From Saccoglossus kowalevskii (taxonomy: Eukaryota; Hemichordata; Enteropneusta; Harrimaniidae), in assembly GCF_000003605.2 (NCBI RefSeq), contig NW_003125275.1, forward strand, positions 1 through 19,084: DNA of 19,084 nucleotides, written 5' to 3'. Below, piece after piece: positions 9,740 through 18,896 of this stretch (within the stretch, counting starts at the first letter, position 1; each line of letters begins with the position of its first letter). Made by a program: the position numbers and the translations under genes. The notes below the pieces were generated by a model, which had not been told where the DNA came from, searched no databases, and worked only from the letters and a program-made list of their open reading frames with translations.

Positions 9740-10164
9740 GGGTATACTACAGAGATTGTGATGGATCCATGTGGATAATCAGAACTGAAATAGAAATATA
9801 TAGATATCAGTTGCAGTGCATGATGGGTATACTACATAGATTGTGATGGAACCATGTGAGTAATCAGAACTGAAATAGAAATATATAGATATCAGTTGCA
9901 ATGCATGCGGGGTATACTACATAGATTGTGATGGAACCATGTTGGTAATCAGAACTGAAGTGGAAATACATAGATATCAGTTGCAATGCATGATGGGTAT
10001 ACTACATAGATTGTGATGGAACCATATGGGTAATCAGAACTGAAGTAGAAATACATATACATCAGTTGCAATGCATGATGGGTATACTACATAGCTTGTG
10101 ATGGAACCATGTGGGTAATCAGAACTGAAATAGAAATACATAGATATCAGTTGCAATGCATGAT
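9740..10164. repeat. Six-monomer 85-bp block, copy 2 (first five units)
   Basis: GGATCCATGTGGATAATC plus GCAGTGC, GTGAGTAATC (ending ATGCGGGG, a two-base change), ATGTTGG plus GAAGTGG, ACCATATG plus ACATATACATC, and CTTGTG. It sits 8,380 bp from 1360-1784. The match extends upstream into the CACAG 84-mer that ends TGACGGG. Confidence 0.9.
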
Positions 10165-10418
10165 GGGTATACTACATAGATTGTGGTGGATCCATGTGGG
10201 TAATCAGAACTGAAATAGAAATACATAGATATCAGTTGCAATGCATGATGATATACTACATAGATTGTGAATGATCCATGGATGTAATCAGAACTGAAAT
10301 AGAAATACATAGATATCAGTTGCAATGCATGATGGGTATACTACATAGCTTGTGATGGAACCATGTGGGTAATCAGAACTGAAATAGAAATACATAGATA
10401 TCAGTTGCAATGCATGAT
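10165..10418. repeat. Three-monomer GGATCC block, copy 4 (altered)
   Basis: The first monomer starts GGGTATAC, not GGGTGTAC, and reads GTGGTGGATCC. The second (10250-10333) is the 84-bp type but starts GATATAC and reads GAATGATCCATGGATG, with its GGATCC broken. The third is CTTGTG. Compared with 1785-2122, two monomers (1785-1953) are replaced by one hybrid. Confidence 0.8.
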
Positions 10419-10843
10419 GGGTATACTACATAGATTGTGATGTAACCATGTGGGTAATCAGAAGTGAAATAGAAATATATAGATATCAGTTGCAATGCAT
10501 GATGGGTATACTACATAGATTGTGATGTAACCATGTGGGTAATCAGAATTGAAATAGAAATACATAGATATCAGTTGCAATGCATGATGGGTATACTACA
10601 TAGATTGTGATGTAACCATGTGGGTAATCAGAAGTGAAATAGAAATATATAGATATCAGTTGCAATGCATGATGGGTATACTACATAGATTGTGATGTAA
10701 CCATGTGGGTAATCAGAAGTGAAATAGAAATATATAGATATCAGTTGCAATGCATGATGGGTATACTACATAGATTGTGATGGAACCATGTGGGTAATCA
10801 GAACTGAAGTGGAAATACATAGATATCAGTTGCAATGCATGAT
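10419..10843. repeat. GATGTAACC / AGAAGTG monomers, group 2
   Basis: Four successive GATGTAACC 85-mers, with AGAAGTG, AGAATTG, AGAAGTG and AGAAGTG, and then a GAAGTGGAAAT monomer (10759-10843). The three at 10504-10758 correspond to 14151-14405. The GAAGTGG monomer has no counterpart there. Confidence 0.85.
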
Positions 10844-11523
10844 GGGTATACTACATAGATTGTGATGGAACCATGTGTGTAATCAGAACTGAAATAGAAA
10901 TACATATATATCAGTTGCAATGCATGATGGGTATACTGAATAGATTGTGATGGAAACATATGGGTAATCAGAACTGAAGTAGAAATACATAGATATCACT
11001 TGCAATGCATGATGGGTATACTGAATAGATTGTGATGGAACCATGTGGGTAACAAGAACTGAAGTAGAAATATATAGATATCAGTTGCAATGCATGATGG
11101 GTATACTACATAGATTGTGATGGAACCATGTGGGTAATCAGAACTGAAATAGAAATACATAGATATCAGTTGCAATGCATGATGGGTATACTACATAGAT
11201 TGTGATGGAACCATGTGGGTAATCAGAAGTGAAATAGAAATACATAGATGTCAGTTGCAATGCATGATGGGTATACTACATAGATTGTGATGGAACCATG
11301 TGGGCAATCAGAACTGAAATAGAAATACATATACATCAGTTGCAATGCATGATGGGTGTAGTACATAGATTGTGATGGAACCATGTGGGTAATCAGAACT
11401 GAAGTAGAAATACATAGATATCAGTTGCAATGCATGATGGGTATACTACATAGATTGTGATGGAACCATATGGGTAATCAGAACTGAAATAGAAATACAT
11501 GGATATCAGTTACAATGCATGAT
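10844..11523. repeat. CTGAATAG higher-order block, copy 2
   Basis: The eight-monomer order is as at 6020-6701, with all units at 85 bp. Differences from copy 1 include ATGTGTG at the first unit and GTAACAAG in place of GTAACCAG near 11050. Downstream homology continues through the 84-bp pair at 11524-11691. Confidence 0.93.
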
Positions 11524-11943
11524 GGGATACTACATAGATTGTGATGGAACCATGTGGGTAATCATAACTGAAGTAGAAAAATATAGATATCAGTTGCAAT
11601 GCATGATGGGATACTACATAGTTTGTGATGGAACCATATGGGTAATCAGAACTGAAATAGAAATACATAGATATCAGTTACAATGCATGATGGGATACTA
11701 CAGAGATTATGATGGAACCATATGGGTAATCAGAACTGAAATAGAAATATATGGATATCAGTTGCAATGCATGATGGGATACTACATAGATTGTGATGGA
11801 ACCATGTGGGTAATCATAACTGAAATAGAAATACAGAGTTATCAGTTGCAATGCATGATGGGATACTACACAGATTGTGATGGAACCATATGGGTAATCA
11901 TAACTGAAATAGAAATACATAGATATCAGTTGCAATGCATGAC
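11524..11943. repeat. Run of five 84-bp GGGATAC monomers
   Basis: The first two match 6702-6869. The last three match 9488-9739, including ACAGAGTTATC and the terminal TGACGGG. The run therefore joins two blocks that are separate elsewhere. The stop-free + frame at 11519-11965 arises from this run. Confidence 0.9.
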
Positions 11944-12112
11944 GGGTATACTACACAGATTGTGATGGAACCATATGGGTAATCATAACTGAAATAGAAA
12001 TATATGGATATCAGTTGCAATGCATGATGGGATACTACATAGTTTGTGATGGAACCATGTGGGTAATCAGAAGTGAAATAGAAATACATAGATATCAGTT
12101 GCAATGCATGAT
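11944..12112. repeat. Junction monomers at end of the 84-bp-rich region
   Basis: A CACAG/CATAAC/ATATGGAT 85-mer, then a GGGATAC/TTTGTG/AGAAGTG 84-mer. The second matches 8391-8474. After this point 84-bp monomers become rare. Confidence 0.75.
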
Positions 12113-13641
12113 GGGTATACTACATAGATTGTGATGGAACCATGTGATTAATCAGAACTGAAATAGAAATATATAGATATCAGTTGCAATGCATGATGGG
12201 TATACTACATAGATTGTGATGGAACCATGTGGGTAATCAGAACTGAAATAGAATTACATACATATCAGTTGCAATGCATGATGGGTATACTACATAGATT
12301 GTGATGGAACCATGTGGGTAATCATAACTGAAATAGAAATACATAGATGTCAGTTGCAATGCATGATGGGTATACTACATAGATTGTGATGGAACCATGT
12401 GTGTAATCAGAACTGAAATAGAAATATATAGATATCAGTTGCAATGCATGATGGGTATACTACATAGATTGTGATGGAACAATGTGGGTAATCAGAACTG
12501 AAGTAGAAATACATAGATATCAGTTGCAATGCATGATGGGTATACTACATAGATTGTGATGGATCCATGTGGATAATCAGAACTGAAATAGAAATATATA
12601 GATATCAGTTGCAGTGCATGATGGGTATACTACATAGATTGTGATGGAACCATGTGAGTAATCAGAACTGAAATAGAAATATATAGATATCAGTTGCAAT
12701 GCATGATGGGTATACTACATAGATTGTGATGGAACCATGTGGGTAATCTGAACTGAAGTAGAAATACATAGATATCAGTTGCAATGCATGATGGGTATAC
12801 TACATAGATTGTGATGGATCCATGTGGGTAATCAGAACTGAAGTAGAAATACATATACATCAGTTGCAATGCATGATGGGTGTACTACATAGATTGTGAT
12901 GGAACCATGTTGGTAATCAGAACTGAAGTAGAATACATAGATATCAGTTGCAATGCATGATGGGTATACTACATAGATTGTGATGGAACCATGTGGGTAA
13001 TCAGAACTGAAGTAGAAATACATAGATATCAGTTGCAATGCATGATGGGTATACTACATAGATTGTGATGGATCCATGTGAGTAATCAGAACTGAAATAG
13101 AAATATATAGATATCAGTTGCAGTGCATGATGGGTATACTACATAGATTGTGATGGATCCATGTGAGTAATCAGAACTGAAATAGAAATATATGGATATC
13201 AGTTGCAATGCATGATGGGTATACTACATAGATTGTGATGGAACCATGTGGGTAATGAGAACTGAAGTAGAAATACATAGATATCAGTTGCAATGCATGA
13301 TGGGTATACTACATAGATTGTGATGGATCCATGTGAGTAATCAGAACTGAAATAGAAATATATAGATATCAGTTGCAATGCATGATGGGTATACTACATA
13401 GATTGTGATGGAACCATGTGGGTAATCAGAACTGAAATAGAAATATATAGATATCAGTTGCAGTGCATGATGGGTATACTACATAGATTGTGATGGAACC
13501 ATGTGAGTAATCAGAACTGAAATAGAAATATATAGATATCAGTTGCAATGCATGATGGGTATACTACATAGATTGTGATGGAACCATGTGGGTAATCAGA
13601 ACTGAAGTAGAAATACATAGATATCAGTTGCAATGCATGAT
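12113..13641. repeat. Homogeneous 85-bp region with 849-bp internal repeat
   Basis: Eighteen monomers, all 85 bp except 12878-12961 (84 bp, GAATACATAG). The units mix GTGAG, GGATCC, GCAGTGC and GAAGTAG markers. The series 12623-13046 (GTGAG, TAATCTGAAC, GGATCC plus ACATATACATC, GGGTGTAC plus ATGTTGG, plain) recurs in order at 13472-13896, 849 bp later, with small differences. Confidence 0.83.
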
Positions 13642-14150
13642 GGGTATACTACATAGATTGCGATGGATCCATGTGGGTAATCAGAACTGAAGTAGAAATA
13701 CATATACATCAGTTGCAATGCATGATGGGTGTACTACATAGATTGTGATGGAACCATGTTGGTAATCAGAACTGAAGTGGAAATACATAGATATCAGTTG
13801 CAATGAATGATGGGTATACTACATAGATTGTGATGGAACCATGTGGGTAATCAGAACTGAAGTAGAAATACATAGATATCAGTTGCAATGCATGATGGGT
13901 ATACTACATAGATTGTGATGGAACCATATGGGTAATCAGAACTGAAATAGAAATATATGGATATCAGTTGCAATGCATGATGGGATACTACATAGATTGT
14001 GATGGAACCATGTGGGTAATCATAACTGAAATAGAAATATATAGATATCAGTTGCAATGCATGATGGGTATACTACATAGTTTGTGATGGAACCATATGG
14101 GTAATCAGAACTGAAGTAGAAATACATAGATATCAGTTGCAATGCATGAT
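13642..14150. repeat. 509-bp six-monomer repeat, left copy
   Basis: GGATCC plus ACATATACATC (with GATTGCGATGG), GGGTGTAC plus ATGTTGG plus GAAGTGG (with the rare CAATGAATGAT), plain GAAGTAG, ACCATATG plus ATATGGAT, an 84-bp CATAAC unit, and TTTGTG plus ACCATATG. It reads the same as 15424-15932 except for one base (C at about 13671). Confidence 0.93.
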
Positions 14151-14405
14151 GGGTATACTACATAGATTGTGATGTAACCATGTGGGTAATCAGAATTGAA
14201 ATAGAAATACATAGATATCAGTTGCAATGCATGATGGGTATACTACATAGATTGTGATGTAACCATGTGGGTAATCAGAAGTGAAATAGAAATATATAGA
14301 TATCAGTTGCAATGCATGATGGGTATACTACATAGATTGTGATGTAACCATGTGGGTAATCAGAAGTGAAATAGAAATATATAGATATCAGTTGCAATGC
14401 ATGAT
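14151..14405. repeat. GATGTAACC monomers, group 3
   Basis: Three 85-mers with GATGTAACC: AGAATTG plus ACATAG, AGAAGTG plus ATATAG, AGAAGTG plus ATATAG. The order is as at 10504-10758, leading straight into the CTGAATAG block without the GAAGTGG monomer seen at 10759-10843. Confidence 0.87.
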
Positions 14406-14829
14406 GGGTATACTACATAGATTGTGATGGAACCATGTGTGTAATCAGAACTGAAATAGAAATACATATATATCAGTTGCAATGCATGATGGGTATACTG
14501 AATAGATTGTGATGGAAACATATGGGTAATCAGAACTGAAGTAGAAATACATAGATATCACTTGCAATGTATGATGGGTATACTGAATAGATTGTGATGG
14601 AACCATGTGGGTAACCAGAACTGAAGTAGAAATATATAGATATCAGTTGCAATGCATGATGGTATACTACATAGATTGTGATGGAACCATGTGGGTAATC
14701 AGAACTGAAATAGAAATACATAGATATCAGTAGCAATGCATGATGGGTATACTACATAGATTGTGATGGAACCATGTGGGTAATCAGAAGTGAAATAGAA
14801 ATACATAGATGTCAGTTGCAATGCATGAT
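14406..14829. repeat. 424-bp five-monomer tandem duplication, unit 1
   Basis: ATGTGTG plus ACATATATATC, CTGAATAG plus GGAAACATATG plus TCACTTGC, CTGAATAG plus GTAACC, an 84-bp GGTATAC unit with CAGTAGC, and AGATGTC. It is the third copy of the CTGAATAG block. It differs from unit 2 by one base that I can see (T at 14570). Confidence 0.95.
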
Positions 14830-15253
14830 GGGTATACTACATAGATTGTGATGGAACCATGTGTGTAATCAGAACTGAAATAGAAATACATATATATCAG
14901 TTGCAATGCATGATGGGTATACTGAATAGATTGTGATGGAAACATATGGGTAATCAGAACTGAAGTAGAAATACATAGATATCACTTGCAATGCATGATG
15001 GGTATACTGAATAGATTGTGATGGAACCATGTGGGTAACCAGAACTGAAGTAGAAATATATAGATATCAGTTGCAATGCATGATGGTATACTACATAGAT
15101 TGTGATGGAACCATGTGGGTAATCAGAACTGAAATAGAAATACATAGATATCAGTAGCAATGCATGATGGGTATACTACATAGATTGTGATGGAACCATG
15201 TGGGTAATCAGAAGTGAAATAGAAATACATAGATGTCAGTTGCAATGCATGAT
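14830..15253. repeat. 424-bp five-monomer tandem duplication, unit 2
   Basis: The same five monomers as 14406-14829, directly adjacent and in the same orientation, including the otherwise rare CAGTAGC. After this unit the block resumes its usual order with GGGCAATC (15254) and GGGTGTAGTAC (15339), so the duplication was inserted within an existing block copy. Confidence 0.95.
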
Positions 15254-15423
15254 GGGTATACTACATAGATTGTGATGGAACCATGTGGGCAATCAGAACT
15301 GAAATAGAAATACATATACATCAGTTGCAATGCATGATGGGTGTAGTACATAAATTGTGATGGAACCATGTGGGTAATCAGAACTGAAGTAGAAATACAT
15401 AGATATCAGTTGCAATGCATGAT
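15254..15423. repeat. GGGCAATC and GGGTGTAGTAC monomers closing block copy 3
   Basis: These two 85-mers follow the AGATGTC unit in every copy of the block. The second has ACATAAATTG here. The ACATGGATATC monomer that follows in the other copies is absent; the 509-bp repeat begins instead. Confidence 0.87.
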
Positions 15424-15932
15424 GGGTATACTACATAGATTGTGATGGATCCATGTGGGTAATCAGAACTGAAGTAGAAATACATATACATCAGTTGCAA
15501 TGCATGATGGGTGTACTACATAGATTGTGATGGAACCATGTTGGTAATCAGAACTGAAGTGGAAATACATAGATATCAGTTGCAATGAATGATGGGTATA
15601 CTACATAGATTGTGATGGAACCATGTGGGTAATCAGAACTGAAGTAGAAATACATAGATATCAGTTGCAATGCATGATGGGTATACTACATAGATTGTGA
15701 TGGAACCATATGGGTAATCAGAACTGAAATAGAAATATATGGATATCAGTTGCAATGCATGATGGGATACTACATAGATTGTGATGGAACCATGTGGGTA
15801 ATCATAACTGAAATAGAAATATATAGATATCAGTTGCAATGCATGATGGGTATACTACATAGTTTGTGATGGAACCATATGGGTAATCAGAACTGAAGTA
15901 GAAATACATAGATATCAGTTGCAATGCATGAT
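15424..15932. repeat. 509-bp six-monomer repeat, right copy
   Basis: Direct repeat of 13642-14150 at an offset of 1,782 bp, including the rare CAATGAATGAT near 15583. The two copies bracket the CTGAATAG block and its tandem duplication. Confidence 0.93.
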
Positions 15933-16441
15933 GGGTATACTACATAGATTGTGATGGAACCATGTGGGTAATCTGAACTGAAGTAGAAATACATAGATAT
16001 CAGTTGCAATGCATGATGGGTATACTACATAGATTGTGATGGATCCATGTGGGTAATCAGAACTGAAGTAGAAATACATATACATCAGTTGCAATGCATG
16101 ATGGGTGTACTATATAGATTGTGATGGAACCATGTGGGTAATCAGAACTGAAGTAGAAATACATAGATATCAGTTGCAATGCATGATGGGTATACTACAT
16201 AGATTGTGATGGAACCATGTGGGTAATCAGAACTGAAGTAGAAATACATAGATATCAGTTGCAATGCATGATGGGTATACTACATAGATTGTGATGGAAC
16301 CATATGGGTAATCAGAACTGAAATAGAAATATATGGATATCAGTTGCAATGCATGATGGGATACTACATAGATTGTGATGGAACCATATGGGTAATCATA
16401 ACTGAAATAGAAATACATAGATATCAAATGCAATGCATGAC
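15933..16441. repeat. TAATCTGAAC block and ATATGGAT/CATAAC pair
   Basis: The first four monomers (TAATCTGAAC, GGATCC plus ACATATACATC, GGGTGTAC, plain) follow the order at 12708-13046. The third here has CTATATAG and ATGTGGG. Then come ACCATATG plus ATATGGAT, and an 84-bp CATAAC unit with the rare ATATCAAATGC ending TGACGGG (16358-16441). Confidence 0.82.
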
Positions 16442-16781
16442 GGGTATACTACAGAGATTGTGATGGATCCATGTGGGTAATCAGAACTGAAATAGAAATA
16501 TATAGATATCAGTTGCAATGCATGATGGGTATACTACATAGATTGTGATGGAACCATGTGGGTAATCAGAACTGAAGTAGAAATACATAGATATCAGTTG
16601 CAATGCATGATGGGTATACTACATAGATTGTGATGGATCCATGTGGGTAATCAGAACTGAAGTAGAAATACATATACATCAGTTGCAATGCATGATGGGT
16701 GTACTACATAGATTGTGATGGAACCATGTTGGTAATCAGAACTGAAGTGGAAATACATAGATATCAGTTGCAATGCATGAT
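16442..16781. repeat. 340-bp four-monomer repeat, left copy
   Basis: CAGAG plus GGATCC plus ATATAG, plain GAAGTAG, GGATCC plus ACATATACATC, GGGTGTAC plus ATGTTGG plus GAAGTGG. I see no difference from 17794-18133, at an offset of 1,352 bp. Both copies are preceded by a monomer with ATATCAAATGC and TGACGGG. Confidence 0.92.
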
Positions 16782-17120
16782 GGGTATACTACATAGATTG
16801 TGATGGAACCATGTGTGTAATCAGAACTGAAATAGAAATACATATATATCAGTTGCAATGCATGATGGGTATACTGAATAGATTGTGATGGAACCATATG
16901 GGTAATCATAACTGAAATAGAAATACATATATATTAGTTGCAATGCATGATGGTATACTACATAGATTGTGAAGGATCCATGTGGGTAATCAGAACTGAA
17001 ATATAAATACATAGATATCAGTTGCAATGCAAGATGTGTATACTACATAGATTGCGATGGAAACATGTGGGTAATCAGAACTGAAATAGAAATACATAGA
17101 TATCAGTTGCAATGCATGAT
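16782..17120. repeat. ACATATATATC, CTGAATAG/TATTAG, GAAGGATCC and GGAAACATG monomers
   Basis: An ATGTGTG plus ACATATATATC unit leads to a CTGAATAG/CATAAC unit with ACATATATATTAG. This unit is 85 bp, one TA shorter than the 87-bp form. An 84-bp GAAGGATCC unit follows, with the rare AAATATAAAT and TGCAAGATGTG, then a unit with GATTGCGATGGAAACATG. TGCAAGATGTG recurs only near 18377-18388, before another GGAAACATG monomer. Confidence 0.83.
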
Positions 17121-17375
17121 GGGTATACTACATAAATTGTGATGGAACCATATGGGTAATCAGAAATTTAGTAGAAATATATAGATATCAGTTGCAATGC
17201 ATGATGGGTATACTACATAGCTTGTGATGGAACCATGTGGGTAATCAGAACTGAAATAGAAATACATAGATATCAGTTGCAATGCATGATGGGTATACTA
17301 CATAGATTGTGATGTAACCATGTGGGTAATCAGAAGTGAAATAGAAATACATAGATATCAGTTGCAATGCATGAT
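17121..17375. repeat. AGAAATTTAG block, copy 1
   Basis: A monomer with CATAAATTG, ACCATATG and the unusual AGAAATTTAGTAG (17121-17205), then CTTGTG, then GATGTAACC plus AGAAGTG. The first two monomers read the same as 18642-18811, at 1,521 bp. AGAAATTTAG is a several-base replacement of AGAACTGAAG and is found only at these two places. Confidence 0.9.
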
Positions 17376-17623
17376 GGGTATACTACATAGATTGTGATGG
17401 AACATGTGAGTAATCAGAACTGAAATAGAAATATATAGATATCAGTTGCAATGCATGATGGGTATACTACATAGATTGTGATGAAACCATGTGGGTAACC
17501 AGAACTGAAATAGAAATACATAGATATCAGTTACAATGCATGACGGGTATACTACAGAGATTGTGATGGAACCATGTGGGTAACCAGAACTGAAATACAG
17601 AGATATCAGTTGCAATGCATGAT
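17376..17623. repeat. 79-bp cassette, copy 3 (without the 87-bp partner)
   Basis: The lead-ins are a GTGAG unit shortened to 84 bp (GGAACATGTGAG) and ATGAAACC plus GTAACC ending TGACGGG. They precede the 79-bp CAGAG/GTAACC monomer at 17545-17623. The next monomer (17624) is a plain GAAGTAG 85-mer and not the 87-bp CTGAATAG unit, so the cassette is cut off here. Confidence 0.88.
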
Positions 17624-17793
17624 GGGTATACTACATAGATTGTGATGGAACCATGTGGGTAATCAGAACTGAAGTAGAAATACATAGATATCAGTTGCAA
17701 TGCATGATGGGTATACTACATAGATTGTGATGGAACCATATGGGTAATCATAACTGAAATAGAAATACATAGATATCAAATGCAATGCATGAC
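17624..17793. repeat. Plain and ATATCAAATGC monomers
   Basis: A plain GAAGTAG 85-mer, then ACCATATG/CATAAC with ATATCAAATGC and terminal TGACGGG (17709-17793). The second is the 85-bp counterpart of the 84-mer at 16358-16441. The left end differs (GGGTATAC against GGGATAC) and the right end is shared, so a recombination point probably lies inside it. Confidence 0.8.
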
Positions 17794-18133
17794 GGGTATA
17801 CTACAGAGATTGTGATGGATCCATGTGGGTAATCAGAACTGAAATAGAAATATATAGATATCAGTTGCAATGCATGATGGGTATACTACATAGATTGTGA
17901 TGGAACCATGTGGGTAATCAGAACTGAAGTAGAAATACATAGATATCAGTTGCAATGCATGATGGGTATACTACATAGATTGTGATGGATCCATGTGGGT
18001 AATCAGAACTGAAGTAGAAATACATATACATCAGTTGCAATGCATGATGGGTGTACTACATAGATTGTGATGGAACCATGTTGGTAATCAGAACTGAAGT
18101 GGAAATACATAGATATCAGTTGCAATGCATGAT
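17794..18133. repeat. 340-bp four-monomer repeat, right copy
   Basis: Same four monomers as 16442-16781. After 18133 the order changes to the AAAAATATAG block, whereas the left copy continues with ACATATATATC. Confidence 0.92.
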
Positions 18134-18386
18134 GGGTATACTACATAGATTGTGATGGAACCATATGGGTAATCAGAATTGAAGTAGAAAAATATAGATA
18201 TCAGTTGCAATGCATGATGGGATACTACATAGATTGTGATGGAACCGTGTGGGTAATCAGAACTGAAATAGAAATACATAGATATCATTTACAATGCATA
18301 ATGGGATACTACAGAGATTATGATGGAACCATATGGGTAATCAGAACTGAAATAGAAATATATGGATATCAGTTGCAATGCAAGAT
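18134..18386. repeat. AAAAATATAG block, copy 3
   Basis: An AGAATTG/AAAAATATAG 85-mer, an ACCGTG/CATTTAC/GCATAAT 84-mer and a CAGAGATTATG/ATATGGAT 84-mer, as at 263-515. The last monomer ends GCAAGATGTG, not GCATGATGGG. That ending belongs to 16952-17035, so the unit appears to be a hybrid of the two blocks. Confidence 0.88.
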
Positions 18387-18641
18387 GTGTATACTACATA
18401 GATTGTGATGGAAACATGTGGGTAATCAGAACTGAAATAGAAATACATAGATATCAGTTGCAATGCATGATGGGTATACTACATAGATGGTGATGGAACC
18501 ATGTGGGTAATCAGAACTGAAATAGAAATACAGAGATATCAGTTGCAATGCATGATGGGTATACTACATAGATTGTGATGTAACCATGTGGGTAATCAGA
18601 AGTGAAATAGAAATACATAGACATCAGTTGCAATGCATGAT
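18387..18641. repeat. GGAAACATG monomer and two 85-mers
   Basis: A GTGTATAC plus GGAAACATG monomer (compare 17036-17120), one with CATAGATGG and ACAGAG, and one with GATGTAACC, AGAAGTG and the rare ACATAGACATC. The last two have no counterpart between 17120 and 17121, so they are an insertion relative to that copy. Confidence 0.78.
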
Positions 18642-18896
18642 GGGTATACTACATAAATTGTGATGGAACCATATGGGTAATCAGAAATTTAGTAGAAATA
18701 TATAGATATCAGTTGCAATGCATGATGGGTATACTACATAGCTTGTGATGGAACCATGTGGGTAATCAGAACTGAAATAGAAATACATAGATATCAGTTG
18801 CAATGCATGATGGGTATACTACATAGATTGTGATGTAACCATGTGGGTAATCAGAAGTGAAATAGAAATACATAGATATCAGTTACAATGCATGAC
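18642..18896. repeat. AGAAATTTAG block, copy 2
   Basis: The first two monomers read the same as 17121-17290. The third (18812-18896) starts like 17291-17375 (GATGTAACC, AGAAGTG) but ends TTACAATGCATGACGGG like 17460-17544. This is a hybrid that removes two monomers. Confidence 0.9.
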
